The position numbers and the translations under genes were made by a program. The notes beneath the pieces were generated by a model. The model did no database searches. It was not told the DNA's origin and was given only the letters and a program-made list of their open reading frames with translations. A DNA stretch of 64,000 nt from Marinobacter gelidimuriae (GTDB taxonomy: Bacteria; Pseudomonadota; Gammaproteobacteria; Pseudomonadales; Oleiphilaceae): positions 4,055 through 68,054 of the forward strand of contig NZ_KB889840.1 of assembly GCF_000372805.1 (NCBI RefSeq), in the 5' to 3' direction. Shown here piece after piece: positions 41,489 to 48,843 of the stretch (position 1 is the stretch's first letter; every line of letters begins with the position of its first letter).

Positions 41489-43477
41489 TTAGTAATGTTC
41501 AACGTGCTGTTGATCGTGTGGGCTTGGGTTCAAGCCGTCATAGAGTGAGCGCCCCAAGCTGCCCAGCCGCTCCCGCTCAACTGATTCTTGCCGGTATACG
41601 ATGGTGAGGTTTTGCTCTCGAAATGTCTCCTGATACTGCTCCAACAGAAGCAGCTCCCCGCTCCGCAGCGCGGAACAGGTCAGACAGGAAGACTCCGGCG
41701 TGAGCATATTTGCGAACAGCACCGGAACCGCGACCCGCAGCCGCTCACAAGCAGCCACCAGGTCCCTGGTTTCTTCATACGCCATCTCGGTGGGAATCGT
41801 CACCGCCATCAACGCCGCCCGTTCCGGGTCGGTCAGAACGCGCCGGAACTGTTTCACCTTCTTGGAGAGTTCCACCATGGCCTGCGTAATGTGAGGTAAT
41901 CTGAATACTTGCCGGTATTTAAGGAATATGCCGAAAAAAGTCTTCAACCAGGCCTCGATCAGCTCCGGCATCTCCAGAAAGCGCAGAAGATGCCCAGTTG
42001 GAGCAGTATCCAGAATGACCAGGTCGTAGCGTCCCTGGTCCAGCAGTTCCACGACCCGCGTGATCGCAAGCATCTCATCCAGACCCGGTGGGGCGGTGTC
42101 CATGAGGCGCTCTATCACTTCCTGATCGAATTCAACATGGATATGCGCCTGCGCGGAGAGGCGCTCAAATACCCCCGCCACTTCATCGGCATAGAGTTGT
42201 TTTAATCGTGCGTACTCAGCTTCTGGATCGAGCTCGATCGCGCTCAGACCGCGGCTCAGCCGCACCTCTTCAGGTCCGATCTGCCGGTTCAAGCAGGCGG
42301 ACAGTGAATGTGCCGGATCGATGGAAACAAGCAGAATCTCCTTGCCTTGCCACTCTTCAGCCAGCCGCAGTGCCGAAGCGCATGCCAGGGTTGTTTTCCC
42401 CACCCCGCCCTTGCCCGCAAACAAGAGCAGCCTCATCGAGGAAGAGGGAAGGCAAGCCGGGTTTTCCACCGCAGCGAAAGACCCGAAAGCGAGAGCAGGC
42501 GCAGGCGCAGGGGAAAGCGGCTGCCACGCGTCCAGCGGCCGCAACTGCGCCCACAGGGATGTCAGTCGCTCCGTGCCCCGCGTTTCTTCAAGGAACAAGG
42601 GCAAGCCCCATGGCGCATGGCCGGGAAAGGTCCGCTGGATGTCGGCGATCAGCGCTGTTTGAGTCGCCACCCGCGCCGAGCAGAGCGGGCAATCAGGCTG
42701 AGAATGGAGCAGCCGATTAACCACCAGCTCGCGCACTGGAATCTGAAGCGAGGCCAGTTCCTCCAGCATCCGGCGCGTGACATGCACGCTGAGCCTCTCG
42801 GCCAGCAACACCGGCACGAAGCGACATTGTGTTGACGACTGAAGCAATGTCCACAGGTAGCGCAGGTCGGATGCCATCTCTTGCAGATAGATATCTGCTG
42901 CATCCTTGGCGTAACGTTTGCTGAACAACTTCACCATAAACCGATGTTTGGCCAGCATCGAGTCCAACACGACTAGCCATTTGCGCATCAGCTCGGGAAG
43001 CTCGAGCAACCGAAGCGTGTGGCCAGCCGGCGCCGTATCTACCACGATGCAGGCATAACGCTCTTCCTTGACCCATGCCACGATCTCTAGCAAGGCCATC
43101 ATTTCATCCAGACCCGGCATCGACAAGTCCAACAGTTGAGCGATATCTGCCTCATCAAAAAACGTGCCGCGCAGCGCGATAGTGCGTAGATGATGGTGAT
43201 GCCGCGCCCGAAACCGCGCCAGACTGCCCTGCGGGTCAATTTCCCGCAGCGTCAGGTTTTGACCCAACGCGCCGCCAGCCAGACAGTCACGCAGAGAATG
43301 GGCCGGGTCGGTGGACACCAGCAAGTACGAACGTGCGGGATGCTTCGCGGCCAAGTGGAGCGCAGCCGCAGCCGCACAGGTGGTTTTCCCCACCCCGCCC
43401 TTCCCGCCAAACAGCAGCAGACGCAAGCCCTCGTCTCCAAGGAAACCCGGCAAGGAACGAGAGGCGCTAATCGTCAC
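41489..43477 (-). CDS. Tandem ArsA/Get3-like ATPase
   Basis: 662 residues made of two homologous halves. Each has a deviant Walker A (LLFGGKGGVGKTT near 20, LLFAGKGGVGKTT near 350), a STDPAHSL or SIDPAHSL switch and a DTAPAGH or DTAPTGH motif. Each half also has one CxxC (CPLC, CLTC), as in Get3, which uses such a pair to bind zinc at its dimer interface. ArsA proteins power arsenite export, but no arsB or arsR is here. A Get3-like role in shielding hydrophobic GvpA is therefore an attractive inference. The ATG overlaps gvpG by 4 bp. Confidence 0.88.
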   Translation of the reverse strand: MTISASRSLPGFLGDEGLRLLLFGGKGGVGKTTCAAAAALHLAAKHPARSYLLVSTDPAHSLRDCLAGGALGQNLTLREIDPQGSLARFRARHHHHLRTIALRGTFFDEADIAQLLDLSMPGLDEMMALLEIVAWVKEERYACIVVDTAPAGHTLRLLELPELMRKWLVVLDSMLAKHRFMVKLFSKRYAKDAADIYLQEMASDLRYLWTLLQSSTQCRFVPVLLAERLSVHVTRRMLEELASLQIPVRELVVNRLLHSQPDCPLCSARVATQTALIADIQRTFPGHAPWGLPLFLEETRGTERLTSLWAQLRPLDAWQPLSPAPAPALAFGSFAAVENPACLPSSSMRLLLFAGKGGVGKTTLACASALRLAEEWQGKEILLVSIDPAHSLSACLNRQIGPEEVRLSRGLSAIELDPEAEYARLKQLYADEVAGVFERLSAQAHIHVEFDQEVIERLMDTAPPGLDEMLAITRVVELLDQGRYDLVILDTAPTGHLLRFLEMPELIEAWLKTFFGIFLKYRQVFRLPHITQAMVELSKKVKQFRRVLTDPERAALMAVTIPTEMAYEETRDLVAACERLRVAVPVLFANMLTPESSCLTCSALRSGELLLLEQYQETFREQNLTIVYRQESVERERLGSLGRSLYDGLNPSPHDQQHVEHY

Positions 43478-43758
43478 GGTTCATTGCCCTCGGATTCATC
43501 CATCGCTTCAGTCTCGTCTAGTGCGCCCCCCTCGCGCTCCCAGATTTCATCTAGCCGGTCAAGCAGCACCTTCTCTTCGGCCGCAAACTGCTCATCCGTG
43601 AGCTCCCCGGTTTCGAGCTGCATGTAAAGCTCGCTCAGCGCGTGGGTGACGTTATCGGCCTCTCCGTCAATTTCCTGCTGCGCCGATTTGTGGACTTCCT
43701 TGAACATCCAAAACAGGCCGTTGAACGGCGCGAGCAGAATGTTATCGACGAGAAACAT
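43474..43758 (-). CDS. gvpG: Gas vesicle protein GvpG
   Basis: 94 residues with the GvpG opening (MFLVDNILLAPFNGLFWMFKEVHKSA, shortened to LLAPFNGLFWMFKEVHKSAQ) and the helical LYMQLETGELTDEQFAAEE segment, then an acidic tail. GvpG is a small accessory protein that works with GvpF/L early in assembly. It overlaps gvpF by 17 bp and the arsA-like gene by 4 bp. Confidence 0.9.
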   Translation of the reverse strand: MFLVDNILLAPFNGLFWMFKEVHKSAQQEIDGEADNVTHALSELYMQLETGELTDEQFAAEEKVLLDRLDEIWEREGGALDETEAMDESEGNEP

Positions 43759-44524
43759 GGCTGCTCTTTATATTAAGCTCGATATGGACGAAATTGTGAG
43801 GAGCCCAAGGACCGTTGAAATCGAACGCGAAGTTATTGTCGAATTGACCGGCCGCCGCCAACACGGCGTCTTCAAATGCTTTGAGGTCTTCGCGCTTGAC
43901 TAGGCAGGCCAGATTCATCACCTCCAGATTATTGCGTGCCGGGTTGTGTTTAATATCCGCGCAGTGGTTACTCAGCACCGACAGAACCGTTGCCGTATGG
44001 GTCTCCCGGTCCTCGGCCAGCGCACGGTCGAACTGACCTCCCAGCTCGATCTTGATCCCGTGCTTGGGTTCTTGCAGACCCCCGTACGCGGTATCACGCG
44101 CGTCCCTCAGGTCGTGGTGTGTGCTGACTATATATTCATAAATGTTCGGCACATCGAAGCGCACGCGCAGCCCCATTTCTACCTTCCCCCTCAAGCTGTC
44201 AAGTTGTTCGACGAGGAGCGCGCTGTTTTTGGTAAGAAGATTCTGCACCGCCTGGTAGCTGTCGGCAATAGTGCCAAAAGCCACCGGCAGTACGGTGCTC
44301 TCCTGCATCAGCAGTTTGATCACGCCATTGTGAGATGCCAGGTTGGCGCGCTCGGGCCGCACGCGTTTAGCGGCAATGCTACTGACCACTGCTGCAACCG
44401 GGCCTTCGATAATCGTTGTCACGCGTGCGCCGTTGATGCCGATATCTTCCCATTTGCCGGCTTGGCTGGCATCGACAATGGCGTACAAGTACCGCTGTGG
44501 TGTGGACGGCTTAACCATGTTCAT
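43742..44524 (-). CDS. gvpF1: Gas vesicle protein GvpF
   Basis: 260 residues with the GvpF pattern: RYLYAIVDASQAG at the start, VLPVAFGTIADSYQAVQNLL near 80, GKVEMGLRVRFD near 113 and FAFDFNGPWAPHNFVHIEL near the end. GAGG lies about 9 nt before the ATG. First of three gvpF/L genes in transcription order, directly followed by gvpG as in many clusters. Confidence 0.92.
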   Translation of the reverse strand: MNMVKPSTPQRYLYAIVDASQAGKWEDIGINGARVTTIIEGPVAAVVSSIAAKRVRPERANLASHNGVIKLLMQESTVLPVAFGTIADSYQAVQNLLTKNSALLVEQLDSLRGKVEMGLRVRFDVPNIYEYIVSTHHDLRDARDTAYGGLQEPKHGIKIELGGQFDRALAEDRETHTATVLSVLSNHCADIKHNPARNNLEVMNLACLVKREDLKAFEDAVLAAAGQFDNNFAFDFNGPWAPHNFVHIELNIKSSHVSRR

Positions 44525-44666
44525 ATCGGAAATCCTCTAATATTGTATGGTTCAACTCGTACTTTCTTCGATGCTGGTCTGGCCACGCTCCTCGCCCTCA
44601 AAATCGTCGTAGGTTTCATCAAGGCCCACGCTGTGCCCGCAAAAGCCAGACAGTTATTCATATTAT

Positions 44667-45038
44667 CTATTCCACCGTTCTATCCGCCACCAAGTCTCTC
44701 AGGCTATAGGCAACGATGTTGAGATCGCGGTCTACCCTAACCAGGTATGCTTTACAGTCGAACACTTCCTTCTGGACTGGTAATGCTAAAGCCCGTATGG
44801 CTTCATTCGGCAGGTAGACGTCCGCTTCCGCCTCCCATAATCCCACCTCGGCATCAACCTGGACCAGCTTTGTCACCTGCACCTCCAACACCTCCGGCTG
44901 CTGCCTCAAGAACTCGTAGACCGCCTGTTGAACCTCTGCGATGCCCGGCAGGCGGCCCTCCGATTTAGATTTATCTGTATCTGTATCTGTATGCTGTATC
45001 GGTTGCGCCATGGTGACGCTATCAAGAATCTTTGTCAT
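44667..45038 (-). CDS. GvpO-like small protein
   Basis: 123 residues from MTKILDSVTMAQ (ATG at 45038). After a polar N-terminus with an HTDTDTDKSKSE stretch encoded by a hexamer repeat (44973-44992), a compact domain reads VYEFLRQQPEVLEVQVTK, LWEAEADVYLPNEA and EVFDCKAYLVRVDRDLNIVAY. The last part resembles GvpO, where a tyrosine-rich strand ends in a lived-Y.V.LD..G form. Assignment is tentative. The 140 bp between it and gvpF1 hold no clear gene. Confidence 0.55.
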   Translation of the reverse strand: MTKILDSVTMAQPIQHTDTDTDKSKSEGRLPGIAEVQQAVYEFLRQQPEVLEVQVTKLVQVDAEVGLWEAEADVYLPNEAIRALALPVQKEVFDCKAYLVRVDRDLNIVAYSLRDLVADRTVE

Positions 45039-45090
45039 GCTGAAATTTTCCTTTGCAGTTGCCTGCCAGTCCTGACGCTTGTCTACGCGC

Positions 45091-45459
45091 TCATACGATC
45101 CCTTGCCCCTTGCAGGGGGTGCAGTAAAACACTCCGTCTTTGCCCGTCCCCAAACATTTGACGCAGGTGCCGGCATCCTTGGAGACGGACGCCACCCCCC
45201 GCCCTTTGCAGGATAGACAGGTCATCCCGCTGCCTTCGCGGCCAGAGCCGCGGCACTTCAGGCAGGTGACCACGGGCGGGGTCACCTTGAGCTTGCCGCT
45301 GGCGCCACAGACGGAACAGCGGCTTGCGTTGCCATACTTCGGATCCTCGCCGCTGCCGCGGCAGAAGGCGCAGGGGACCGAGTCCACGAAGCGCTTTTTT
45401 CGGGAATTTCTCCCTTGGACTTTTGCCAACCTGGACAAAATTTGCTGGGCGTATTCCAT
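45091..45459 (-). CDS. DnaJ zinc-finger-like protein 2 of the gas-vesicle cluster
   Basis: 122 residues from MEYAQQILSRL (GGGAG in front). Six CxxCxGxG-type motifs follow one another: CAFCRGSG, CSVCGASG (one G changed), CLKCRGSG, CLSCKGRG, CVKCLGTG and CTPCKGQG. DnaJ has four such motifs, binding two zinc ions. There is no J domain in this protein. It probably binds unfolded or hydrophobic segments and may act with the J-domain-GvpF and Hsp70 of the same cluster. Confidence 0.85.
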   Translation of the reverse strand: MEYAQQILSRLAKVQGRNSRKKRFVDSVPCAFCRGSGEDPKYGNASRCSVCGASGKLKVTPPVVTCLKCRGSGREGSGMTCLSCKGRGVASVSKDAGTCVKCLGTGKDGVFYCTPCKGQGIV

Positions 45460-45463
45460 TTGG

Positions 45464-45721
45464 CTATCTCCCTTCTGTCCGTAGGCCGCGGGCCGCGGGC
45501 GGGAGCACACGTAATGGACCCGCCACACGTCCAAAATGCCCATGCCACTGCTTGTTGAGCCAGAGGCGCTGCGCCTCGTGCACCATCAGTCTCTCTTCTT
45601 CACGGCAGAGTCGCTGTGTGTCATGGTGTGCCAACGCCACTCCGGTGGCGTTAGGGGCCGAGCGGAAACTCTTGACGTTTCGGCTTTGGCGGATATGTTT
45701 CATACTTTTGATCGTGAGCAT
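45464..45721 (-). CDS. Small basic protein of unknown function
   Basis: 85 residues (MLTIKSMKHIRQSRNVKSFR...), rich in arginine and histidine, with a helical HHDTQRLCREEERLMVHEAQ middle (HHDTQRLCREEERLMVHE). Its TAG lies 4 bp before the ATG of the next gene, a normal operon spacing, and it fills an otherwise empty gap. I do not recognise a family. It could be a chance frame. Confidence 0.45.
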   Translation of the reverse strand: MLTIKSMKHIRQSRNVKSFRSAPNATGVALAHHDTQRLCREEERLMVHEAQRLWLNKQWHGHFGRVAGPLRVLPPAARGLRTEGR

Positions 45722-45742
45722 TATTACACTCTCATTTTAGTT

Positions 45743-46069
45743 TTAGTACTTGAGCGTGAACCCACCTCTGGCCTGGCGAGGGGAGACCTTCCCCGGGGGG
45801 GTAGGAGTCTCGCTGAGCTTGCTGCTTTCACTGGCGTTGCACATTTGCATGAGTACTTTCGTTTCGGCCTCGATTTCCGCTAGGCGGACGTCAACATCGT
45901 CAATGCGGTCTTGCGCCCTCACTCTATCGTTGTCTCGACGCACTTTTTCCATCGCCAGTATCGCGAGCTTCATGAATTTCCGTTGAGGGTTTTTCGTCTC
46001 ACTCACCAAATCCGTTACCGATCGGATGCTCCGCAATCCTTTTCGAGGATTGTTTCTGGGTATGGCCAT
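45743..46069 (-). CDS. GvpV-like small helical protein
   Basis: 108 residues from MAIPRNNPRKGLRSIRSV (ATG at 46069, AGGAG 8 nt upstream). A basic N-terminus is followed by a long helix (RKFMKLAILAMEKVRRDNDRV, RIDDVDVRLAEIEAETKVLM) and a proline-rich tail. Its place after gvpN and before gvpF is the place of gvpV in the Serratia gas-vesicle cluster as I recall it, so the name is by position and size only. Confidence 0.55.
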   Translation of the reverse strand: MAIPRNNPRKGLRSIRSVTDLVSETKNPQRKFMKLAILAMEKVRRDNDRVRAQDRIDDVDVRLAEIEAETKVLMQMCNASESSKLSETPTPPGKVSPRQARGGFTLKY

Positions 46070-46101
46070 GTCTTCACTCCTTTCGCTTCGTAGAACTATC
46101 G

Positions 46102-47091
46102 CTATTCGGCCCTGTTGCCGAGTTTCCGTGCAGGCCCGCAAAATTTCTGGATCGCCTCACCCAGCTTCTGAGGCATGAGCGACTCGCCCTCACGGGTGAC
46201 ATTGGCCGTCTCCGCATTAACGAACACATCCCGGGCGACCCACTGAAAGACAGGGTCATTCCACCGGGCGTGCGCCCCGCGGCTACCGAGAATTCGCGCA
46301 ATCGTGATACAGCCCCGGATCGTCGGGCGGTGGTTGTTTACGCCGACACCGCGCAGCTCCCTCGCGATATCCACGATGACCTCGGCATCCTTCTCTCCAA
46401 TGCCCGACTTAGCCATAGTGATCCGGATCTCTGTCTCTCGATCATAGTGATCCATCCTGATGGTGACCATCCGGTCCATCAGGGCGTCCTGGAGATTGTG
46501 AACGCCCGCGTACTCCTCCGGATTCGACGTAAAGATGGCCCGGAAGCCCGGGTGCACCTCCAAGTACCCCTCTCCAGAGTCGCGGAGCTTTGGCATACTG
46601 AGAATCTTTTCCGACAGGATGCTCAAGAGCACGTTATTCGCCTCTGGGCGCGAACGGGTGAACTCGTCGTAGATCAGGGTATCCCCGTTCGCGCAGGCGG
46701 AGGTGAGGCGGTTGTCCACCCACAAGGTCTTCATCTCCTCTTCGGTCTTCAACACGGAATGGATGAAGTTGTCGACCAGTTTTTTCTTTTTGTAGCCGGA
46801 TTCACGGCCGACCAGGTCGGAACTCCCGAACTCATCATCCCCATGGATGAGGCTGACTGGCCGGCCAAGCGTCGCGGCGATGTGGAACGCAAGGGTGGTT
46901 TTCCCTGTTCCCGCCGGGCCGGAAAAGTGGACCGCGTACCCCGCCCCCAGATAGGCCAAGGCGCGGTCAGCCAGCTCTTGGACGTGCGTCGTTAAGACGA
47001 ATTCGTCACTGGACTCAGGTAGGATGGTATCGTCATTTATCTGGACTTTCTCGATGCCCTCACTATATTTACCTGTATCATTGTTGCTCAT
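46102..47091 (-). CDS. gvpN: Gas vesicle AAA+ ATPase GvpN
   Basis: 329 residues of a MoxR-like AAA+ protein. Walker A is SGPAGTGKTTLAFH (58-66), Walker B is DTLIYDEFTRSRPEANN, sensor 1 region is FRAIFTSNPEEYAG, and the arginine-finger region ALMDRMVTIRMD follows. GvpN is conserved in gas-vesicle clusters, where ATP use promotes growth of vesicles to full size. Full length. Confidence 0.95.
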   Translation of the reverse strand: MSNNDTGKYSEGIEKVQINDDTILPESSDEFVLTTHVQELADRALAYLGAGYAVHFSGPAGTGKTTLAFHIAATLGRPVSLIHGDDEFGSSDLVGRESGYKKKKLVDNFIHSVLKTEEEMKTLWVDNRLTSACANGDTLIYDEFTRSRPEANNVLLSILSEKILSMPKLRDSGEGYLEVHPGFRAIFTSNPEEYAGVHNLQDALMDRMVTIRMDHYDRETEIRITMAKSGIGEKDAEVIVDIARELRGVGVNNHRPTIRGCITIARILGSRGAHARWNDPVFQWVARDVFVNAETANVTREGESLMPQKLGEAIQKFCGPARKLGNRAE

Positions 47092-47155
47092 TGATATTTC
47101 CTTGAATCATTGTTTATACGGTTCTTTATTGACTCTTAAACCTCATTCGCCTTGC

Positions 47156-47503
47156 TCATTCCGCAGAGACCCAGCCCCGACCACGGCACGTCAGACAGCA
47201 CATCGCCGAGGCCGAGGTATCGTCGCCCGTGCCCTGGCACTCCGGGCAGACCCTTGTGGGCCCGGCCGGTGCGGGAATTACCCCTGCGCCGCGGCAGACC
47301 GTGCAGGTAAGCGTCTTGATCGCCCCGCTGCCCTGACAGTGTGCGCACCCCACGTAGGGAGCCTGCACCTGCACGGTGCCTTTCCCTCCGCAGACGCAAC
47401 ACGTAGAGAGAGAGGACATGATCCCGAAGGGGTCCTTTCCCTTGCCTCGACAAAAAGCGCAGCGAACATGTTCCATTGTGACTCCAAGTTCATTTTTCAT
47501 CAT
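47156..47503 (-). CDS. DnaJ zinc-finger-like protein 1 of the gas-vesicle cluster
   Basis: 115 residues, or 106 if it starts at the ATG at 47476, which has GGAG in front. Six CxxCxGxG motifs: CAFCRGKG, CCVCGGKG, CAHCQGSG, CTVCRGAG, CPECQGTG and CLTCRGRG. Apart from this cysteine-rich part there is little else: no J domain and no C-terminal substrate domain. It lies between the gvpC-like gene and gvpN. With protein 2 it gives the cluster two free-standing DnaJ-type zinc modules. Confidence 0.85.
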   Translation of the reverse strand: MMKNELGVTMEHVRCAFCRGKGKDPFGIMSSLSTCCVCGGKGTVQVQAPYVGCAHCQGSGAIKTLTCTVCRGAGVIPAPAGPTRVCPECQGTGDDTSASAMCCLTCRGRGWVSAE

Positions 47504-47514
47504 TACCTCAATAC

Positions 47515-47790
47515 TTATCTTGCGTTAGCAGGGACGTCTAACGACCTAGATCTTTTTATTGATGGCTTCCCTTTTTTCTTCGCTGCGGCAGCGACACGCT
47601 CTACTTCCTTCACAGCTATTTGTGCCCGTGTAGGCCCAAACCAGGCCGCATGAGCGGCCTGGTTTTCGTCTATGAATCCCTTTCTGAGGTCAGCAACCGT
47701 TCGCATCAGGTTGGTCACGAATTCCGTGCGGGCGCGGTGTCCAGCTTGTATCTCCTCGCGGAGTCGCCCCAAATTTTCTGCGCTGCTCAT
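47515..47790 (-). CDS. GvpC-like small protein
   Basis: 91 residues from the ATG at 47790 (GGAGG 5 nt upstream). The N-terminus (MSSAENLGRLREEIQAGHRARTEFV in parts: LGRLREEIQAGHRARTEFV) and the motif NQAAHAAWFGPTRAQ match the GvpC-like proteins at 39277 and 47898. The tail is lysine- and arginine-rich (AAAAKKKGKPSIKRSRS). It has no repeat. Probably a second outer-surface protein or a linker. Confidence 0.7.
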   Translation of the reverse strand: MSSAENLGRLREEIQAGHRARTEFVTNLMRTVADLRKGFIDENQAAHAAWFGPTRAQIAVKEVERVAAAAKKKGKPSIKRSRSLDVPANAR

Positions 47791-47897
47791 ACTCACCTCC
47801 CTTTAGCCCCTTGGCTAAAGGGCTGATTCATTTTATGTTGCTTCTGCACCACCGAACCAACTCTTGTCAGGCTTAACGTTCCGAGCCAACGTGGTTT

Positions 47898-48116
47898 TCA
47901 CGCTGTGCCATACCAAGCAGCATGGGCGGCCGTGTTTTGAGCCTGATTTTCTTTTCTCAGCTCAGCAACCCCGATAAACAACTCTTTGTTATCCGCCTGA
48001 TTTTCTTTTCTCAGCTCAGCAACCCTGTTCGTTATGTCGGCAACGAACTCCACGCGGTCGCGCTGTCCGACTTGCATCTCTTCGCGCAATCGCGCCAAAT
48101 CATTTGCTCTATTCAT
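47898..48116 (-). CDS. gvpC1: Short GvpC-like protein
   Basis: 72 residues from MNRANDLARLREEMQVGQR. It keeps one helical repeat core (VEFVADITNRVAELRKENQ) and the AAHAAWYG motif, but lacks the 43-residue tandem repeats and the winged-helix end of the copy at 39277. It looks like the same gene reduced by repeat loss, ending early. It follows gvpA1 after a hairpin. Whether such a short form still stiffens vesicles is unknown. Confidence 0.75.
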   Translation of the reverse strand: MNRANDLARLREEMQVGQRDRVEFVADITNRVAELRKENQADNKELFIGVAELRKENQAQNTAAHAAWYGTA

Positions 48117-48163
48117 ATCAAATACCCCGTTTTTCAGCATCCAGATTTTGATACCTAGGAAGC

Positions 48164-48202
48164 GCCCGACCGGAAGAGACCTCAAGCCTCTCTCGGTCGG
48201 GC
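48164..48202 (-). terminator. Intercistronic hairpin between gvpA1 and gvpC1
   Basis: GCCCGACCG (48164-48172) and CGGTCGGGC (48194-48202) form a perfect 9-bp stem, extended by a GAAGAGA/TCTCTC inner part. No T-run follows. Same position as the hairpin at 40150-40194, though the sequence differs, which argues for a kept function in setting the gvpA to gvpC ratio. Confidence 0.65.
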
Positions 48203-48220
48203 AACCATTACTGAGCTACC

Positions 48221-48439
48221 TTACGCCGGCGATGCTGCACTGGCTGTGAGGCCAATAGCTTCCGCATACTTGAGGTAAGTTTCGACCGACGCAATCACTA
48301 CGCGCAGCTCAATCGACAGTAGTTCGATGCCGACCAAAGATACTTTGACCCAGGCGTCAATGACAATACCTTTGTCCAAGATACGGTCAACTACTTCTGC
48401 CAGACTTGAAGAGTCTGTTGATTTTTGTACGTTCGCCAT
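48221..48439 (-). CDS. gvpA1: Major gas vesicle shell protein GvpA, copy 1
   Basis: 72 residues, near-consensus GvpA ([38 protein letters not shown]). It forms the shell. It differs from gvpA2 at two positions only. It is the first structural gene behind the better sigma54 promoter and lies before gvpC1, gvpN and the rest of the cluster. Confidence 0.97.
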   Translation of the reverse strand: MANVQKSTDSSSLAEVVDRILDKGIVIDAWVKVSLVGIELLSIELRVVIASVETYLKYAEAIGLTASAASPA

Positions 48440-48487
48440 TTAAATAGCTCCTAAAGTTTCTTCTGTAGGGTCTAAACCCATGTGTTA

Positions 48488-48515
48488 CGGCCGGAATAGG
48501 GTTAACTTCCGGCCG
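48488..48515 (-). promoter_or_regulatory. Predicted 5'-end mRNA hairpin of gvpA1
   Basis: CGGCCGGAA (48488-48496) and TTCCGGCCG (48507-48515) form a perfect 9-bp stem with a 10-nt loop. The start site predicted from the sigma54 box is near 48516, so the stem would be the first thing in the RNA. The stem sequence is partly kept before gvpA2. Confidence 0.65.
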
Positions 48516-48525
48516 CACTTGGTAT

Positions 48526-48542
48526 AAGCAGATTACGTGCCA
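48526..48542 (-). promoter_or_regulatory. Sigma54 promoter of gvpA1
   Basis: On the minus strand TGGCACGTAATCTGCTT matches TGGCACG-N4-YTGCW, with GG at -24 and GC at -12 in the right spacing. It lies about 100 bp before the gvpA1 ATG. An NtrC-type activator with a GAFTGA loop is encoded just upstream. Confidence 0.9.
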
Positions 48543-48843
48543 AAACGCAGGGGAATGAAAACCTTCCCCGCTCCCAAGGGGATATTTGCGCATTAGGGAA
48601 GGTCTGCACAGGTCCGTTTTGGACGAGTCAGGATAATAAATAAAAATTAAAAATCAACACGTTATAAAAACTCTTCAGCAAACTCAGGGAGAGCGCTGTC
48701 CTTGTGCCGAGCTTCTTTGGCCCTTGTGTCCAGGTGACTTAGCACGGGGGAGGGATAAGCATTCACGCTTCGAATTTGAGATGTAGGGAATATTTCTCCT
48801 ATTTTACATAAAAATAGGTAAAAGCTTACCGGGAGTGTTGCCC

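Larger units (their letters stand above)
48440..48843 (-). promoter_or_regulatory. Regulatory region of gvpA1
   Basis: 404 bp without a gene. It contains the 5' hairpin, the sigma54 box and, about 240 bp upstream of the box, an imperfect palindrome (TAGGGA 48784-48789 with TCTCCTA 48795-48801) that matches the perfect one at 40773-40802. The AT-rich stretch near 48635-48670 is a candidate for an IHF bend, but no strict IHF site was identified. Confidence 0.7.

Noticed and set aside
41489..43477. Arsenic resistance operon
   Set aside because: Only the ArsA-like ATPase is present, with no arsB, arsC or arsR, and the gene is translationally coupled to gvpG.
44560..44640. Acidic short frame (GLDETYDDFEGEERGQTS) between gvpF1 and the GvpO-like gene
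   Set aside because: It has a protein-like look but no proper start codon or ribosome site and only about 25 codons.
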